From an uncultured Marmoricola sp. (GTDB taxonomy: Bacteria; Actinomycetota; Actinomycetes; Propionibacteriales; Nocardioidaceae): a stretch of 40,519 nt of DNA. A program made the position numbers and the translations under genes. The notes under the pieces are model-generated. The model worked only from the letters and a program-made list of their open reading frames with translations, did not search any database and was not told the DNA's origin. Positions within the stretch are counted from its first letter, which is position 1, and each line of letters opens with the position of its first letter. The stretch is taken from positions 1-40,519 of the forward strand of contig NZ_CALTZE010000015.1 of the NCBI RefSeq assembly GCF_943913695.1, read 5' to 3'. This document shows positions 1 through 7,561 of this stretch, in pieces.

Positions 1-21
1 GTCCGCCCCGGCCGGCGAGGG

Positions 22-381
22 GCGGGGTGTGGTGGGTCGCGGAGGTCGTGCTGCGACCGTCTCGAGACCCGGGTGCGTTGTCGGTCTTGGTCTCGAGACA
101 GGCGCTGCGCGCCTTCCTCGACCAACGGGCGGGGTGTGGTGGGTCGAGGAGGTCGTCCTGCGACCCTCTCGAGACCTGGGTGCGTTGTCGGACTCGGTCT
201 CGAGACAGGCGCTGCGCGCCTTCCTCGACCAGCGGGGGGTGTGCGGCTTCCTTGACCGCCCCGGCCGGCGACGGGCGGGGTGTGGTTGGTCGAGGAGGTC
301 GTCCTGCGACCGTCTCGAGACCCGGGTGCGGTGTCGGTCTCGGTCTCGAGACAGGCGCTGCGCGCCTTCCTCGACCAACGG
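22..381. repeat. Three 107-bp palindromic intergenic repeat units
   Basis: Three near-identical 107-bp units lie at 22-128, 129-235 and 275-381; the first two are directly abutted. Each opens with GCGGGGTGTGGT, has GGTCGAGGAGG (GGTCGCGGAGG in unit 1) near its left end, two internal copies of the palindrome TCTCGAGA, and ends in CCTTCCTCGACC. The left and right halves of each unit are roughly reverse-complementary over about 35 bases, so each could fold into a long imperfect hairpin. Truncated right ends (CGCGCCTTCCTCGACC) follow at about 408-425, and the block CCGCCCCGGCCGGCGA occurs at both 3 and 257, so a larger unit was duplicated. All open frames here run through the repeats and look like artefacts. 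No transposase is present; a REP- or MITE-like role is inference. Confidence 0.85.
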
Positions 382-468
382 GGTGTGCGGCTTCCTCGAC
401 CAGCGAGGTGCGCGCCTTCCTCGACCAACGGGGGGTGTGCGGCTCCTTCGGCCACCCCGAGGGCGCGG

Positions 469-1065
469 TCAGTCGCGGGGGTCGAGCGCGTCGACGACGC
501 GCGCGCACCAGGCCTCGCTGCGCTCGACCACCTCGGGGCGGGGGCCGGTGAGCTCGCAGGTGAGCCAGGTGTCACCGAAGAGGCCGGCGCGCCGCAGCCG
601 CAGCTGGCCCGGCTCGTCGGGCACGGGGCAGCGCTGCCGCACCGCGGGCGAGCCGAAGTCCGCCTCGGCCACGGCCCGGCAGCCGCGCCGCTCGCCGGCC
701 TCGGTCACGGCCCGCTCGGCGGTCGCCTGGTCGACCGCCCGGGCGAGGACCCACGCGCGCGCCGTGGTCGTCGTACCGCTCCACTCGCAGCCGGTCTCCT
801 GCACGGCGCGCCCGTCGACCTCGTCGCCGGGCGCCCAGGTCAGGGAGTCCGCGGCCTCCTCGCCGAGCGCGTCGCTCACGGCGTCGTCGGGCAGCAGCTC
901 GCAGAACTCCAGGCGCGGCAGCTCCGCGCCGGGCTCGAGCTCGGCGAGCGAGCTCGGGGGTGCCTCGGGCGGGTCGGCGTCGTCTCCGGAGCCGCTGCAC
1001 GCGGTCGCAAGCAGGGCCAGCGCGAACAGCGCGACGACGCCGCGACGGGCCGAGGAAATCGACAT
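469..1065 (-). CDS. Putative lipoprotein, DUF3558-like
   Basis: This encodes a protein of about 198 residues. The N-terminus has a short positive stretch, a hydrophobic segment (VVALFALALLATAC) and a lipobox ending in Cys, then a Ser/Gly/Asp-rich linker, so it should be a lipid-anchored envelope protein. The ATG at 1065 (MSISSARRG) is preferred over an in-frame GTG at 1074 because it gives a normal lipoprotein signal peptide. The mature part has spaced cysteines (C in the FCELLPDD, TGCEWS, RGCRAV, QRCPVP, LTCEL and AWCARV contexts), and a C-terminal WCARVVDAL helix that recalls actinobacterial DUF3558 lipoproteins; that assignment is from memory. It is divergent from ftsE and its 3' end abuts the repeat block. 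Function unknown. Confidence 0.75.
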   Translation of the reverse strand: MSISSARRGVVALFALALLATACSGSGDDADPPEAPPSSLAELEPGAELPRLEFCELLPDDAVSDALGEEAADSLTWAPGDEVDGRAVQETGCEWSGTTTTARAWVLARAVDQATAERAVTEAGERRGCRAVAEADFGSPAVRQRCPVPDEPGQLRLRRAGLFGDTWLTCELTGPRPEVVERSEAWCARVVDALDPRD

Positions 1066-1161
1066 GCACGGCACCGTACGGATCAGGACCTACGCTGACC
1101 AGCGGTCGGACCCTTCCCCCGCGAGACCCTTCCCCGTCCCCGTCTCCGGCCACCCCACGCC

Positions 1162-1848
1162 GTGATCAGATTCGACAGCGTCACCGCGATCTACCCGGGC
1201 CACACCGCCCGGGGACTCGACGACGTCAACGTGCTCGTCGACGAGGGAGAGTTCGTCTTCCTCGTCGGTGAGTCAGGCTCGGGCAAGAGCACCTTCCTGC
1301 GGTTGGTGCTGCGCGAGATGAAGGCCACCCGCGGCACGGTCTACGTCGCGGGCAAGGACGTCGGCCGGCTGCGCTGGGGGGTGCCCAAGCACCGCCGGCG
1401 GGTCGGCACCGTCTTCCAGGACTTCCGGCTGCTGCCCAACAAGACGGTGGCGCAGAACGTCGCCTTCGCATTGCAGGTGATCGGCAAGCCGCAGGCGCAG
1501 ATCCGACAGCTCGTCCCCGAGACCCTCGAGATGGTGGGTCTCGCCGGGATGGGCCAGCGGATGCCCGATGAGCTCTCCGGCGGGGAGCAGCAGCGCGTCG
1601 CCATCGCCCGCGCGTTCGTCAACCGGCCGCGGATCCTCATCGCCGACGAGCCGACCGGCAACCTCGACCCCCACACCAGCATCGGGATCATGAGCCTGCT
1701 CGACCGGATCAACCGCACCGGCACGACCGTGCTCATGGCGACCCACGACGTCGAGGTGGTCGACCAGATGCGCAAGCGCGTGGTCGAGCTCGACGGCGGC
1801 CGCGTGGTGCGCGACCAGCTCCGCGGCGTCTACGGCCACACCTACTAG
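1162..1848 (+). CDS. ftsE: Cell division ATP-binding protein FtsE
   Basis: This is the ATPase of the FtsEX complex, which sits at the divisome and turns ATP hydrolysis into activation of peptidoglycan hydrolases across the membrane. At 228 residues it is the usual FtsE length. Walker A is GESGSGKST at residues 36-44, followed by a Q-loop (VFQDF), the ABC signature LSGGEQQR from residue 138, Walker B with ADEPTG at 161-166, and the switch His in ATHDVEV. The start is GTG (MIRFDSV); no convincing ribosome-binding site precedes it. Immediately downstream is ftsX, with 14 bases between. The usual upstream neighbour prfB is not visible; a divergent lipoprotein lies there instead. Confidence 0.97.
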   Translation: MIRFDSVTAIYPGHTARGLDDVNVLVDEGEFVFLVGESGSGKSTFLRLVLREMKATRGTVYVAGKDVGRLRWGVPKHRRRVGTVFQDFRLLPNKTVAQNVAFALQVIGKPQAQIRQLVPETLEMVGLAGMGQRMPDELSGGEQQRVAIARAFVNRPRILIADEPTGNLDPHTSIGIMSLLDRINRTGTTVLMATHDVEVVDQMRKRVVELDGGRVVRDQLRGVYGHTY

Positions 1849-1862
1849 GAAGGGGGATCGTC

Positions 1863-2783
1863 GTGCACCTGCGCTACGTCTTCTCGGAGACCCGCACCGG
1901 GCTCCGCCGCAACGTCTCGATGTCGATCGCCCTGATCGTGACGATCTTCGTCTCCCTGACCCTGGTCGGCATGGGCCTGCTGCTCAACGCCCAGGCCGAC
2001 AAGGCCGAGGCGTTCTGGGGCGACAAGCTCCAGATCACCGTCTTCATGTGCAACGCCAACAGCCAGGTCGCCACCTGCGACGACGGTGAGGTGACCGCGG
2101 CGCAGAAGGCCGCCATCGAGTCGACCATCGCCGAGAGCCCCGAGGTCGCGTCCTTCTACTTCCAGGGCAAGCAGGCCGCCTTCGAGACGTGGAAGGAGGT
2201 CTACCTCTCCCAGGACAGTGACCAGCAGGAGATCTACTCGACCGTCACCGCGAAGGACATGCAGGAGTCCTACTGGGTCACCCTGAAGGATCCCGAGCAG
2301 TTCCAGGGCATCAAGTCGGCGCTGGCCGAGCAGCAGGGCGTCGCCGCCGTACGCGACCTGCGCGAGGTGCTCAAGCCGATCTACTTCTGGATGACCGCCA
2401 TGAAGTGGGGCGCCATCGCCGTGGCCGCCTTCCTGCTCGTCGCCGCGATCATGCAGGTCGGCAACACCATCCGGATGGCCGCCTACGCCCGCCGCAAGGA
2501 GATCGGCATCATGCGTCTGGTGGGCGCCTCGAGGCTCTACATCTCCCTGCCCTTCCTCATCGAGACCCTCGTGGCCGCGACCGTGGGCGTCGCGCTCGCC
2601 GCCGGGGCGATGCTGGTCTTCATGTACGTCGTGATCTACGGCATGCTGCGCCCGACCTCGACCATCGTGGAGTGGGTCGACTGGCAGGACTCCGTGACGG
2701 CCATCGGCGGGGTCGCGGTGGTGGGGCTGGCGCTCACGCTGCTGCCGACCCTCGTCATGACACGCAAGTACCTCCGGGTCTGA
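1863..2783 (+). CDS. ftsX: Cell division permease-like protein FtsX
   Basis: This is the membrane partner of FtsE. The protein has 306 residues: a first membrane helix at about residues 20-42, a large extracytoplasmic loop up to about residue 175, then three more helices (about 180-200, 225-255 and 280-300), the four-helix FtsX layout. The extracellular loop has two cysteines in CNANSQVATC that could form a disulfide. The motif RRKEIGIMRLVGAS in the cytoplasmic loop is the conserved FtsX/MacB coupling region. Translation starts at GTG after a purine-rich AGGAAGGGGGA at 1849-1859. The next gene, a coiled-coil LytM hydrolase, begins 5 bases after the FtsX stop and is the likely target of the loop. 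Confidence 0.96.
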   Translation: MHLRYVFSETRTGLRRNVSMSIALIVTIFVSLTLVGMGLLLNAQADKAEAFWGDKLQITVFMCNANSQVATCDDGEVTAAQKAAIESTIAESPEVASFYFQGKQAAFETWKEVYLSQDSDQQEIYSTVTAKDMQESYWVTLKDPEQFQGIKSALAEQQGVAAVRDLREVLKPIYFWMTAMKWGAIAVAAFLLVAAIMQVGNTIRMAAYARRKEIGIMRLVGASRLYISLPFLIETLVAATVGVALAAGAMLVFMYVVIYGMLRPTSTIVEWVDWQDSVTAIGGVAVVGLALTLLPTLVMTRKYLRV

Positions 2784-2788
2784 GGCCG

Positions 2789-4051
2789 ATGACCCCCACC
2801 ACCTCTCGGGACCCCCGGCTGCGCTCGGTCGCGGTCGCCGCCACGCTCGCCCTGGCCACCAGCCTCACCACCGCCGTCGTCGTGCCGTCGGCCGGAGCCG
2901 ACGACCTCCGCGACCGCGAGAAGCGTGCCCGCGGCGAGGTCCGCGACGCCCAGGGCGCGCTCCAGGAGTCCAGCAAGAAGGTCGCCCGCGCGCAGGCGCG
3001 GCTCGAGGCCGCGCGTACGCAGCTCGGCGGGGCTCGGTCGCGCCTCGGCGAGGCCCGCAGCGCCCTGTCCGCGGCCCGCGCCCACGACGCTCGGATGGCA
3101 GCCCGGCTGGTGCAGGCCGAGGCCGAGCTGGAGCAGGCCCGCACCGACCTCGAGCGCGCCCGCGCCCGCGTGCGCTCCCAGCAGGGCGACATCGGCCGTC
3201 TCGCCGCCTCGATGTATGCCAACGGCGACCCACAGCTGATGGGTCTCTCGATCATGCTCGACTCGCAGGACCCCGCCGAGGCGACCAGCCAGCTCAACAC
3301 CGCGACCGCGCTCATGGACCGTCACACCGTCGTGCTCGGCGAGCTCACCGACGCCCGGGCCGAGATGGCCGCCCAGGAGCAGCGCGTCGAGACCGCGACC
3401 GCGGCGGTCGCCGAGCAGCGGGCAGCCGCCGCCGAGCGGCTCGAGACCACGGCCGCGCTGGAGGCCGAGGCCAGCGCCGTCGCCGCGGAGGTGGCCTCGC
3501 TCGTCGGCCAGCGCCGCGACGCCGAGGCGAGCGCCGTACGCATCAAGGCAGCAGACCGGCGCGCCCTCGCGGCGGCCGAGGCGCAGGCCGCGTCGATCCG
3601 CAAGCTGATCCTGGAGCGGGCGGCCAAGCAGCGCGGCGGCTACACCGGCGCGAGCGAGGGGTTCCTCGCCCGCCCCGTGCCGGGCGGGATCACCTCGCCC
3701 TACGGCTATCGCACGCACCCGATTTACGGCTACTGGGGGCTCCACGACGGCACCGACTTCAGCGCGCCGTGCGGCACCGCCAACGTCGCCGTCGGCAGCG
3801 GCACGGTGATCTCCCGGCAATGGTCCGACGTCTACGGCAACCGGCTCTACCTCGACGTCGGCAAGGTCAACGGCAAGAACCTCACGGTCGTCTACAACCA
3901 CCTCTCCGGGTACGCCGTCGGCAGCGGCCAGCGCGTCTCGCGCGGCCAGACCATCGGCTACTCCGGCAACACGGGCTGGTCGACGGGTTGCCACCTGCAC
4001 TTCACCGTGCTGGAGAACGGCAGCCCGGTCGACCCCATGAAGTACCTCTGA
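2789..4051 (+). CDS. Secreted coiled-coil M23 (LytM) endopeptidase, EnvC-like
   Basis: This is a predicted peptidoglycan hydrolase or amidase activator worked by FtsEX. Starting at ATG 2789 gives 420 residues with a Sec signal peptide (hydrophobic core 14-32, likely cleavage after AGA at 37). A long Ala/Arg/Glu-rich coiled coil spans about 40-295 with a central break near ASMYANGDPQLMGLS. A C-terminal M23 domain covers about 305-420. The zinc-site residues are intact: H319 and D323 in HDGTD, H371 in YNHLS, and H402/H404 in CHLHF, so it should be active rather than a degenerate activator. It directly follows ftsX with a 5-base gap. The coiled coil plus LytM layout matches EnvC-type FtsEX effectors; M. 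tuberculosis is described as using the NlpC/P60 protein RipC in this role. Confidence 0.93.
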   Translation: MTPTTSRDPRLRSVAVAATLALATSLTTAVVVPSAGADDLRDREKRARGEVRDAQGALQESSKKVARAQARLEAARTQLGGARSRLGEARSALSAARAHDARMAARLVQAEAELEQARTDLERARARVRSQQGDIGRLAASMYANGDPQLMGLSIMLDSQDPAEATSQLNTATALMDRHTVVLGELTDARAEMAAQEQRVETATAAVAEQRAAAAERLETTAALEAEASAVAAEVASLVGQRRDAEASAVRIKAADRRALAAAEAQAASIRKLILERAAKQRGGYTGASEGFLARPVPGGITSPYGYRTHPIYGYWGLHDGTDFSAPCGTANVAVGSGTVISRQWSDVYGNRLYLDVGKVNGKNLTVVYNHLSGYAVGSGQRVSRGQTIGYSGNTGWSTGCHLHFTVLENGSPVDPMKYL

Positions 4052-4054
4052 GCT

Positions 4055-4250
4055 CGTCCTTCGTGACGCCCCGCTCGTCCCTCGCGGGGCTCCTCAGGAA
4101 GCGGCCGCTCCCTCGCGGGGCTCCTCACGAAGCGGGGCGGCTCCCTGAGGTGCGAGCGTCCTTCGTGACGCCCCGCTCGTTCCTCGCGGGGCTCCTCAGG
4201 AAGCGACCGCTCCCTGAGGTGCGAGCGGAGCAAGCCACGAAGGGGCGCCG
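4055..4250. repeat. Intergenic direct and inverted repeats before smpB
   Basis: A 49-bp direct repeat, starting CGTCCTTCGTGACGCCCC, occurs at 4055-4103 and 4157-4205 with one mismatch, 102 bp apart. CTCGCGGGGCTCCTCA recurs a third time at 4112-4127. The segment GCTCCCTGAGGTGCGAGC appears at 4140-4157 and 4210-4227 and is self-complementary at its ends, and CCTTCGTG at the left pairs with CACGAAGG at 4237-4244. The block therefore can fold into hairpins and may end the ftsEX transcript. It resembles dispersed actinobacterial intergenic repeats and is unrelated in sequence to the block at 22-381. Confidence 0.8.
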
Positions 4251-4265
4251 TGGGAGACTGGTCAG

Positions 4266-4742
4266 ATGCCCAAGGAGCAGGGACGCAAGCTCGTCGCGCA
4301 GAACCGCAAGGCGCGCTACGACTACCACATCGACGACACCTTCGAGGCCGGCCTCGTGCTCCAGGGCACCGAGGTCAAGTCGCTGCGCGCGGGTCGCGCC
4401 ACCCTGGTCGACGGCTTCGCGGAGATCGACCGCGGTGAGGCGTTCCTCCACGGCGTGCACATCCCGGAGTACACCGAGGGCACCTGGACCAACCACGAGC
4501 CGCGCCGGGTGCGCAAGCTGCTGCTGCACCGCGCCGAGATCGACAAGCTGGAGAGCCGGGTGCACGAGCGCGGCTACACGCTGATCCCCACCGCGCTCTA
4601 CTTCAAGGACGGCCGCGCCAAGGTCGAGCTCGCGCTGGCCCGAGGCAAGAAGACCCACGACAAGCGTCACGCGATCGCCGAGAGGCAGGCCAACCGCGAG
4701 AAGCAGGAGGCGCTCGGCCGGCAGCTCAAGGGGATGCGCTGA
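4266..4742 (+). CDS. smpB: SsrA-binding protein SmpB
   Basis: SmpB binds the tRNA-like domain of tmRNA and delivers it to stalled ribosomes for trans-translation in the cytoplasm. The 158-residue protein is typical: the N-terminal KLVAQNRKARYDYHI stretch, the GLVLQGTEVKSLRAG core strand, GTWTNHEPRRVRKLLLHR, LIPTALYFKDGRAKVELALARGKK split over the second half of the OB-fold, and the basic C-terminal tail (KTHDKRHAIAERQ onward) that enters the empty mRNA channel. It starts at ATG 4266 after the repeat block. Its RNA partner ssrA is at 8598-8967 on the same strand. Confidence 0.97.
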   Translation: MPKEQGRKLVAQNRKARYDYHIDDTFEAGLVLQGTEVKSLRAGRATLVDGFAEIDRGEAFLHGVHIPEYTEGTWTNHEPRRVRKLLLHRAEIDKLESRVHERGYTLIPTALYFKDGRAKVELALARGKKTHDKRHAIAERQANREKQEALGRQLKGMR

Positions 4743-5680
4743 GCACCTCGGGGCCCTCGTCGCAGCTCCCGGCCGACGAGCCGCCGGTCAAGGACCTCTG
4801 GCGCGCTCTCGGGCTCCCCGGCCTCGTCGACGCGCACGTGCACTTCTTGCCGCCGCAGCTGCAGGAGCGGGTCTGGGCGGTCTTCGACCAGGCCGGTCCC
4901 AAGATCGGCCGGGAGTGGCCGATCCGCTACCGCTTCCCCCACGACCAGCGGGTCGAGCAGCTGCGCGAGCTCGGCGTGCGCGCCTTCCCGACACTGCCCT
5001 ACGCCCACCGCCCCGGCATCTCCGCCTGGCTCAACGAGTGGTCGCGCGAGTTCGCCTCAGGAGTGCCGGAGTGCCTGTCGTCGGCGACCTTCTACCCCGA
5101 GCCGGGAGCTGCGACCTACGTCGCCGCCGCGCTGGAGGCCGGCGCGCAGGTCTTCAAGGTGCACACCCAGGTGGGGGAGTTCGCCCTCGACGACCCGCTG
5201 CTCGACGAGGTCTGGGGGCTGCTCAGCGACGCGGCGGTGCCGGTCGTGACCCACGTCGGCTCCGGGCCGGTCGGCAACGACTTCACCGGTCCGGCCCACC
5301 TCTCGCGGCTGCTGGCCCGACATCCGCGCGCACCGGTCGTGGTCGCCCACATGGGGGCGCCGGAGTACGCCGACTTCCTCGCCCTCGTCGAGCAGCACCC
5401 GAGCGTGCGGCTGGACACCACGATGGTCTTCACCGGCTTCTTCGACGACGTCTCCGCCGGCGGGGCGCCCTATCCTGACGCGCTGCTGGGGCGGCTGGCG
5501 GACCTCGGTGACCGGGTGCTCTTCGGCAGCGACTTCCCGACCATCCCCTACCCCTACCGCGAGCAGGTCGAGGGCGTGGTCGGCCTGCGCGAGCGGCACC
5601 CCCGCATCGACGACCACTGGCTGCGGCGGGTGCTGTGGCACAACGGCGCCGAGCTCTTCGGCCTCGACGTCCCGGCGTAG
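4739..5680 (+). CDS. Amidohydrolase-2 family metal hydrolase, probable CTG start
   Basis: This is a TIM-barrel hydrolase of the amidohydrolase_2 type (decarboxylases and hydrolases of cyclic or aromatic acids); the substrate is unknown. Metal-site motifs are H33-V-H35 in VDAHVHF, a mid-barrel FKVHTQVG, H204 in VVAHMG and D265 in FGSDFP. The first in-frame ATG/GTG/TTG is the GTG at 4838, which is the Val codon between the two metal His and would remove the first metal ligand. Upstream the frame is open with no standard start until CTG at 4739, which overlaps the smpB stop as CTGA and follows AAGGGGA at 4728-4734. This start gives 313 residues and is inferred, though the upstream coding sequence itself is clear. 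Confidence 0.85.
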   Translation: MSTSGPSSQLPADEPPVKDLWRALGLPGLVDAHVHFLPPQLQERVWAVFDQAGPKIGREWPIRYRFPHDQRVEQLRELGVRAFPTLPYAHRPGISAWLNEWSREFASGVPECLSSATFYPEPGAATYVAAALEAGAQVFKVHTQVGEFALDDPLLDEVWGLLSDAAVPVVTHVGSGPVGNDFTGPAHLSRLLARHPRAPVVVAHMGAPEYADFLALVEQHPSVRLDTTMVFTGFFDDVSAGGAPYPDALLGRLADLGDRVLFGSDFPTIPYPYREQVEGVVGLRERHPRIDDHWLRRVLWHNGAELFGLDVPA

Positions 5681-5736
5681 CGGACCCTGGCAGCTTCCGC
5701 CCGGCGGGAGTAGCGTGCTGGAGGGCCGGAGCTGCT

Positions 5737-5761
5737 CGGGAGGACCCGGTGATCCCTCCCG
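5737..5761 (+). promoter_or_regulatory. Leader hairpin upstream of the propeller-metzincin gene
   Basis: CGGGAGG at 5737-5743 pairs perfectly with CCTCCCG at 5755-5761 around an 11-base loop. It lies between the amidohydrolase stop and the ATG at 5777. It could end the smpB-amidohydrolase transcript or act in the 5' leader of the next gene; there is no U-tract. The only ribosome-binding candidate for that gene, GGAG at 5767-5770, lies just after the stem. Confidence 0.4.
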
Positions 5762-5776
5762 CACCTGGAGCTCCCC

Positions 5777-7516
5777 ATGGGCACGTCGCTGATCCAGTCC
5801 CGCTTCGGAGACCGAGGCAACTTCGAGGTAGTCGTGCCGTCGTCGCACGGCGGCGGGCTCGTCGCGTTATGGCGCGACAACGACGCCGATGCGATGCCGT
5901 GGAGTGGTCCGAGCTGCTTCGGCGGCCCCGCGGCGTACTCCGGTGCCTCGCTGATCCAGTCCAACTTCGGCGACCCGGGCAACTTCGAGGTGGTGGCCGT
6001 CGACACGCAAGGCAATCTCGACTTCTTCTGGCGCGACAGCGTGGGTCCGTTTCCCTGGTCGGGGCCGTTCCGGGTCGCCGGCGACGTGCGGGGGACACCG
6101 GCGCTGATCCAGTCGCGCTTCGGGGAGCGTGGCAACTTCGAGGTGGTGGTGCCGCACCGTGACGGTGGGCTGGTGGCGCTGTGGCGCGACAACGACGCGG
6201 GTGCGATGCCGTGGAGCGCGCCCGTCAGGTTTGGCAGGGCGCAGTACGTCGGTGCCTCGCTGATCCAGTCCAACTTCGGCGACCCGGGCAACTTCGAGGT
6301 GGTGGCCGTCGACACGCAAGGCAATCTCGACTTCTTCTGGCGCGACAGCGTGGGTCCGTTTCCCTGGTCGGGGCCCTTCCGCGTGGGCGCGGAGATCTCC
6401 TTCGCGGTCAGCGAGTGCGTCTACGCCTGGACCGCCCGCTACCACCAGGGCGACACGCACGTGACGGTGCGGGTCCAGCTCCAGCCCGACGCGGGCATCA
6501 CCGCCGCGACGATGGCGACGCTGCGGACCCGGTGGCGCGACGGGATCATCGCCACCTGGAGCGACCGGTTCGACTGCCTCGGCGGTCAGGGCTCTCGCAA
6601 GCGGATCACCTTCGACGTGCACTGGGTCGACGCTGGTGCCCACCACGTGGTGCGGGTGCGACCGGGCCCCGCGGCGTCAGACCTCGGCACCTGGGACACC
6701 TCCGACACCGGCGACGTCGCCGCGCACGAGTTCGGGCACATGCTGGGGCACCCCGACGAGTACACCTCGGCCGTGTGCCCGATGCGTCCCGTGACCGGCA
6801 CCGGCACCGTGATGGACGACAACACCGAGGCGGTGCAGCGGCACTACGACCGGATCGCGAGCCAGCACTGCGGTCACCGGCCGGAGGCCGCGGTGACCGG
6901 CTTCGCAGGCACCATCGAGGACGCCGACATCAGGATCCAGATGCTCGACCGGCTGCGGCCCCGGCTGCGCTCGGAGGTCCTGAGCCGGCTGCGCGCCCTG
7001 GCGGACCTGGAGACGGCGCCGGAGGGTGTGGCGGAGAGGGCCCACGAGGCGGTGATCTCCCTCGAGATCAGCGGTGGTGCACCGGGCGACCGGATCGACT
7101 ACCGGGTGGCCGTGCGCGGCGACGGCACCGCCGAGCGCCGTCTGGTCGACCAGCTGCGCGGGGCCGACCCGCAGCACACCACGCGTGAGCTTGACCGCGC
7201 CGTCGCCGCGCAGGTCTTCGCCGCAGCGGAGGAGGCCGGGCTGCTCGCCGACGAGGCGCCGCGACTCGCCCTCGTCGAGGAGGCCGCGGGCTTGATGCCC
7301 GACGCGCTGGTCGCCGTGGTCTCGGTGGGCGAGGGCGACGTCGTACGACGCGTGGTGGTGCCGGTCTCGGATCCCGGCGACCCCCGTGCCCGGTCCGGCG
7401 ACGATGCCGTTGGCATCCCGCTGTCGCCGGACGTGCTGCTTCCCCGGACTGCCGTCGAGGCCCTGGGGCCAGTGCTGCGCACGCTGAGGGAGGCCGAGGC
7501 GCGCCTGGACCAGTGA
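5777..7516 (+). CDS. Four-repeat lectin-like protein fused to a metzincin zinc protease
   Basis: The 579-residue protein has three parts. Residues 1-205 hold four repeats of about 50 residues in alternating A-B-A-B order (LIQSRFG...GNFEVVVP...LVALWRDND, then LIQSNFG...GNFEVVAVDTQGNLDFFWRD), resembling beta-propeller lectin blades. A central domain has HEFGHMLGHPD at 317-327, a metzincin HExxHxxGxxD site with Asp as third zinc ligand as in snapalysins, and candidate Met-turn VMDD at M346. The last 200 residues are an Ala/Glu/Arg-rich region (helix-prone) around a possible beta-rich section (SLEISGGAPGDRIDYRVAVRG). There is no signal peptide, and an in-frame stop at 5750-5752 rules out an N-terminal extension from a normal start. 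Export by a non-Sec route or a toxin/effector role is speculation. Confidence 0.85.
   Translation: MGTSLIQSRFGDRGNFEVVVPSSHGGGLVALWRDNDADAMPWSGPSCFGGPAAYSGASLIQSNFGDPGNFEVVAVDTQGNLDFFWRDSVGPFPWSGPFRVAGDVRGTPALIQSRFGERGNFEVVVPHRDGGLVALWRDNDAGAMPWSAPVRFGRAQYVGASLIQSNFGDPGNFEVVAVDTQGNLDFFWRDSVGPFPWSGPFRVGAEISFAVSECVYAWTARYHQGDTHVTVRVQLQPDAGITAATMATLRTRWRDGIIATWSDRFDCLGGQGSRKRITFDVHWVDAGAHHVVRVRPGPAASDLGTWDTSDTGDVAAHEFGHMLGHPDEYTSAVCPMRPVTGTGTVMDDNTEAVQRHYDRIASQHCGHRPEAAVTGFAGTIEDADIRIQMLDRLRPRLRSEVLSRLRALADLETAPEGVAERAHEAVISLEISGGAPGDRIDYRVAVRGDGTAERRLVDQLRGADPQHTTRELDRAVAAQVFAAAEEAGLLADEAPRLALVEEAAGLMPDALVAVVSVGEGDVVRRVVVPVSDPGDPRARSGDDAVGIPLSPDVLLPRTAVEALGPVLRTLREAEARLDQ
5941..6375 (+). repeat. 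126-bp perfect direct repeat inside the lectin-like region
   Basis: Bases 5941-6066 and 6250-6375 are identical over 126 positions, 309 bp (103 codons) apart and in frame. Each copy encodes blade type B of the propeller. The A-type blades flanking them are similar but not identical in DNA. Perfect identity including third codon positions indicates recent duplication or gene conversion. Confidence 0.95.
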
Positions 7517-7561
7517 CCTGCGACCCTTCCGCGCCCCGCGCTTCAGCGCTGGACTGGTCCC

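Noticed and set aside
22..381. CRISPR array
   Set aside because: Units are 107 bp, palindromic and directly abutted, with no short regular repeat-spacer pattern and no cas genes.
27..1165. Long plus-strand open frames across the left edge
   Set aside because: They read through the 107-bp repeats and antisense to the lipoprotein gene, with Arg/Ser-rich low-complexity products; they are high-GC shadows.
2636..4000. 454-residue minus-strand open frame
   Set aside because: It is antisense to the LytM gene, whose signal peptide, coiled coil and zinc motifs are unambiguous.
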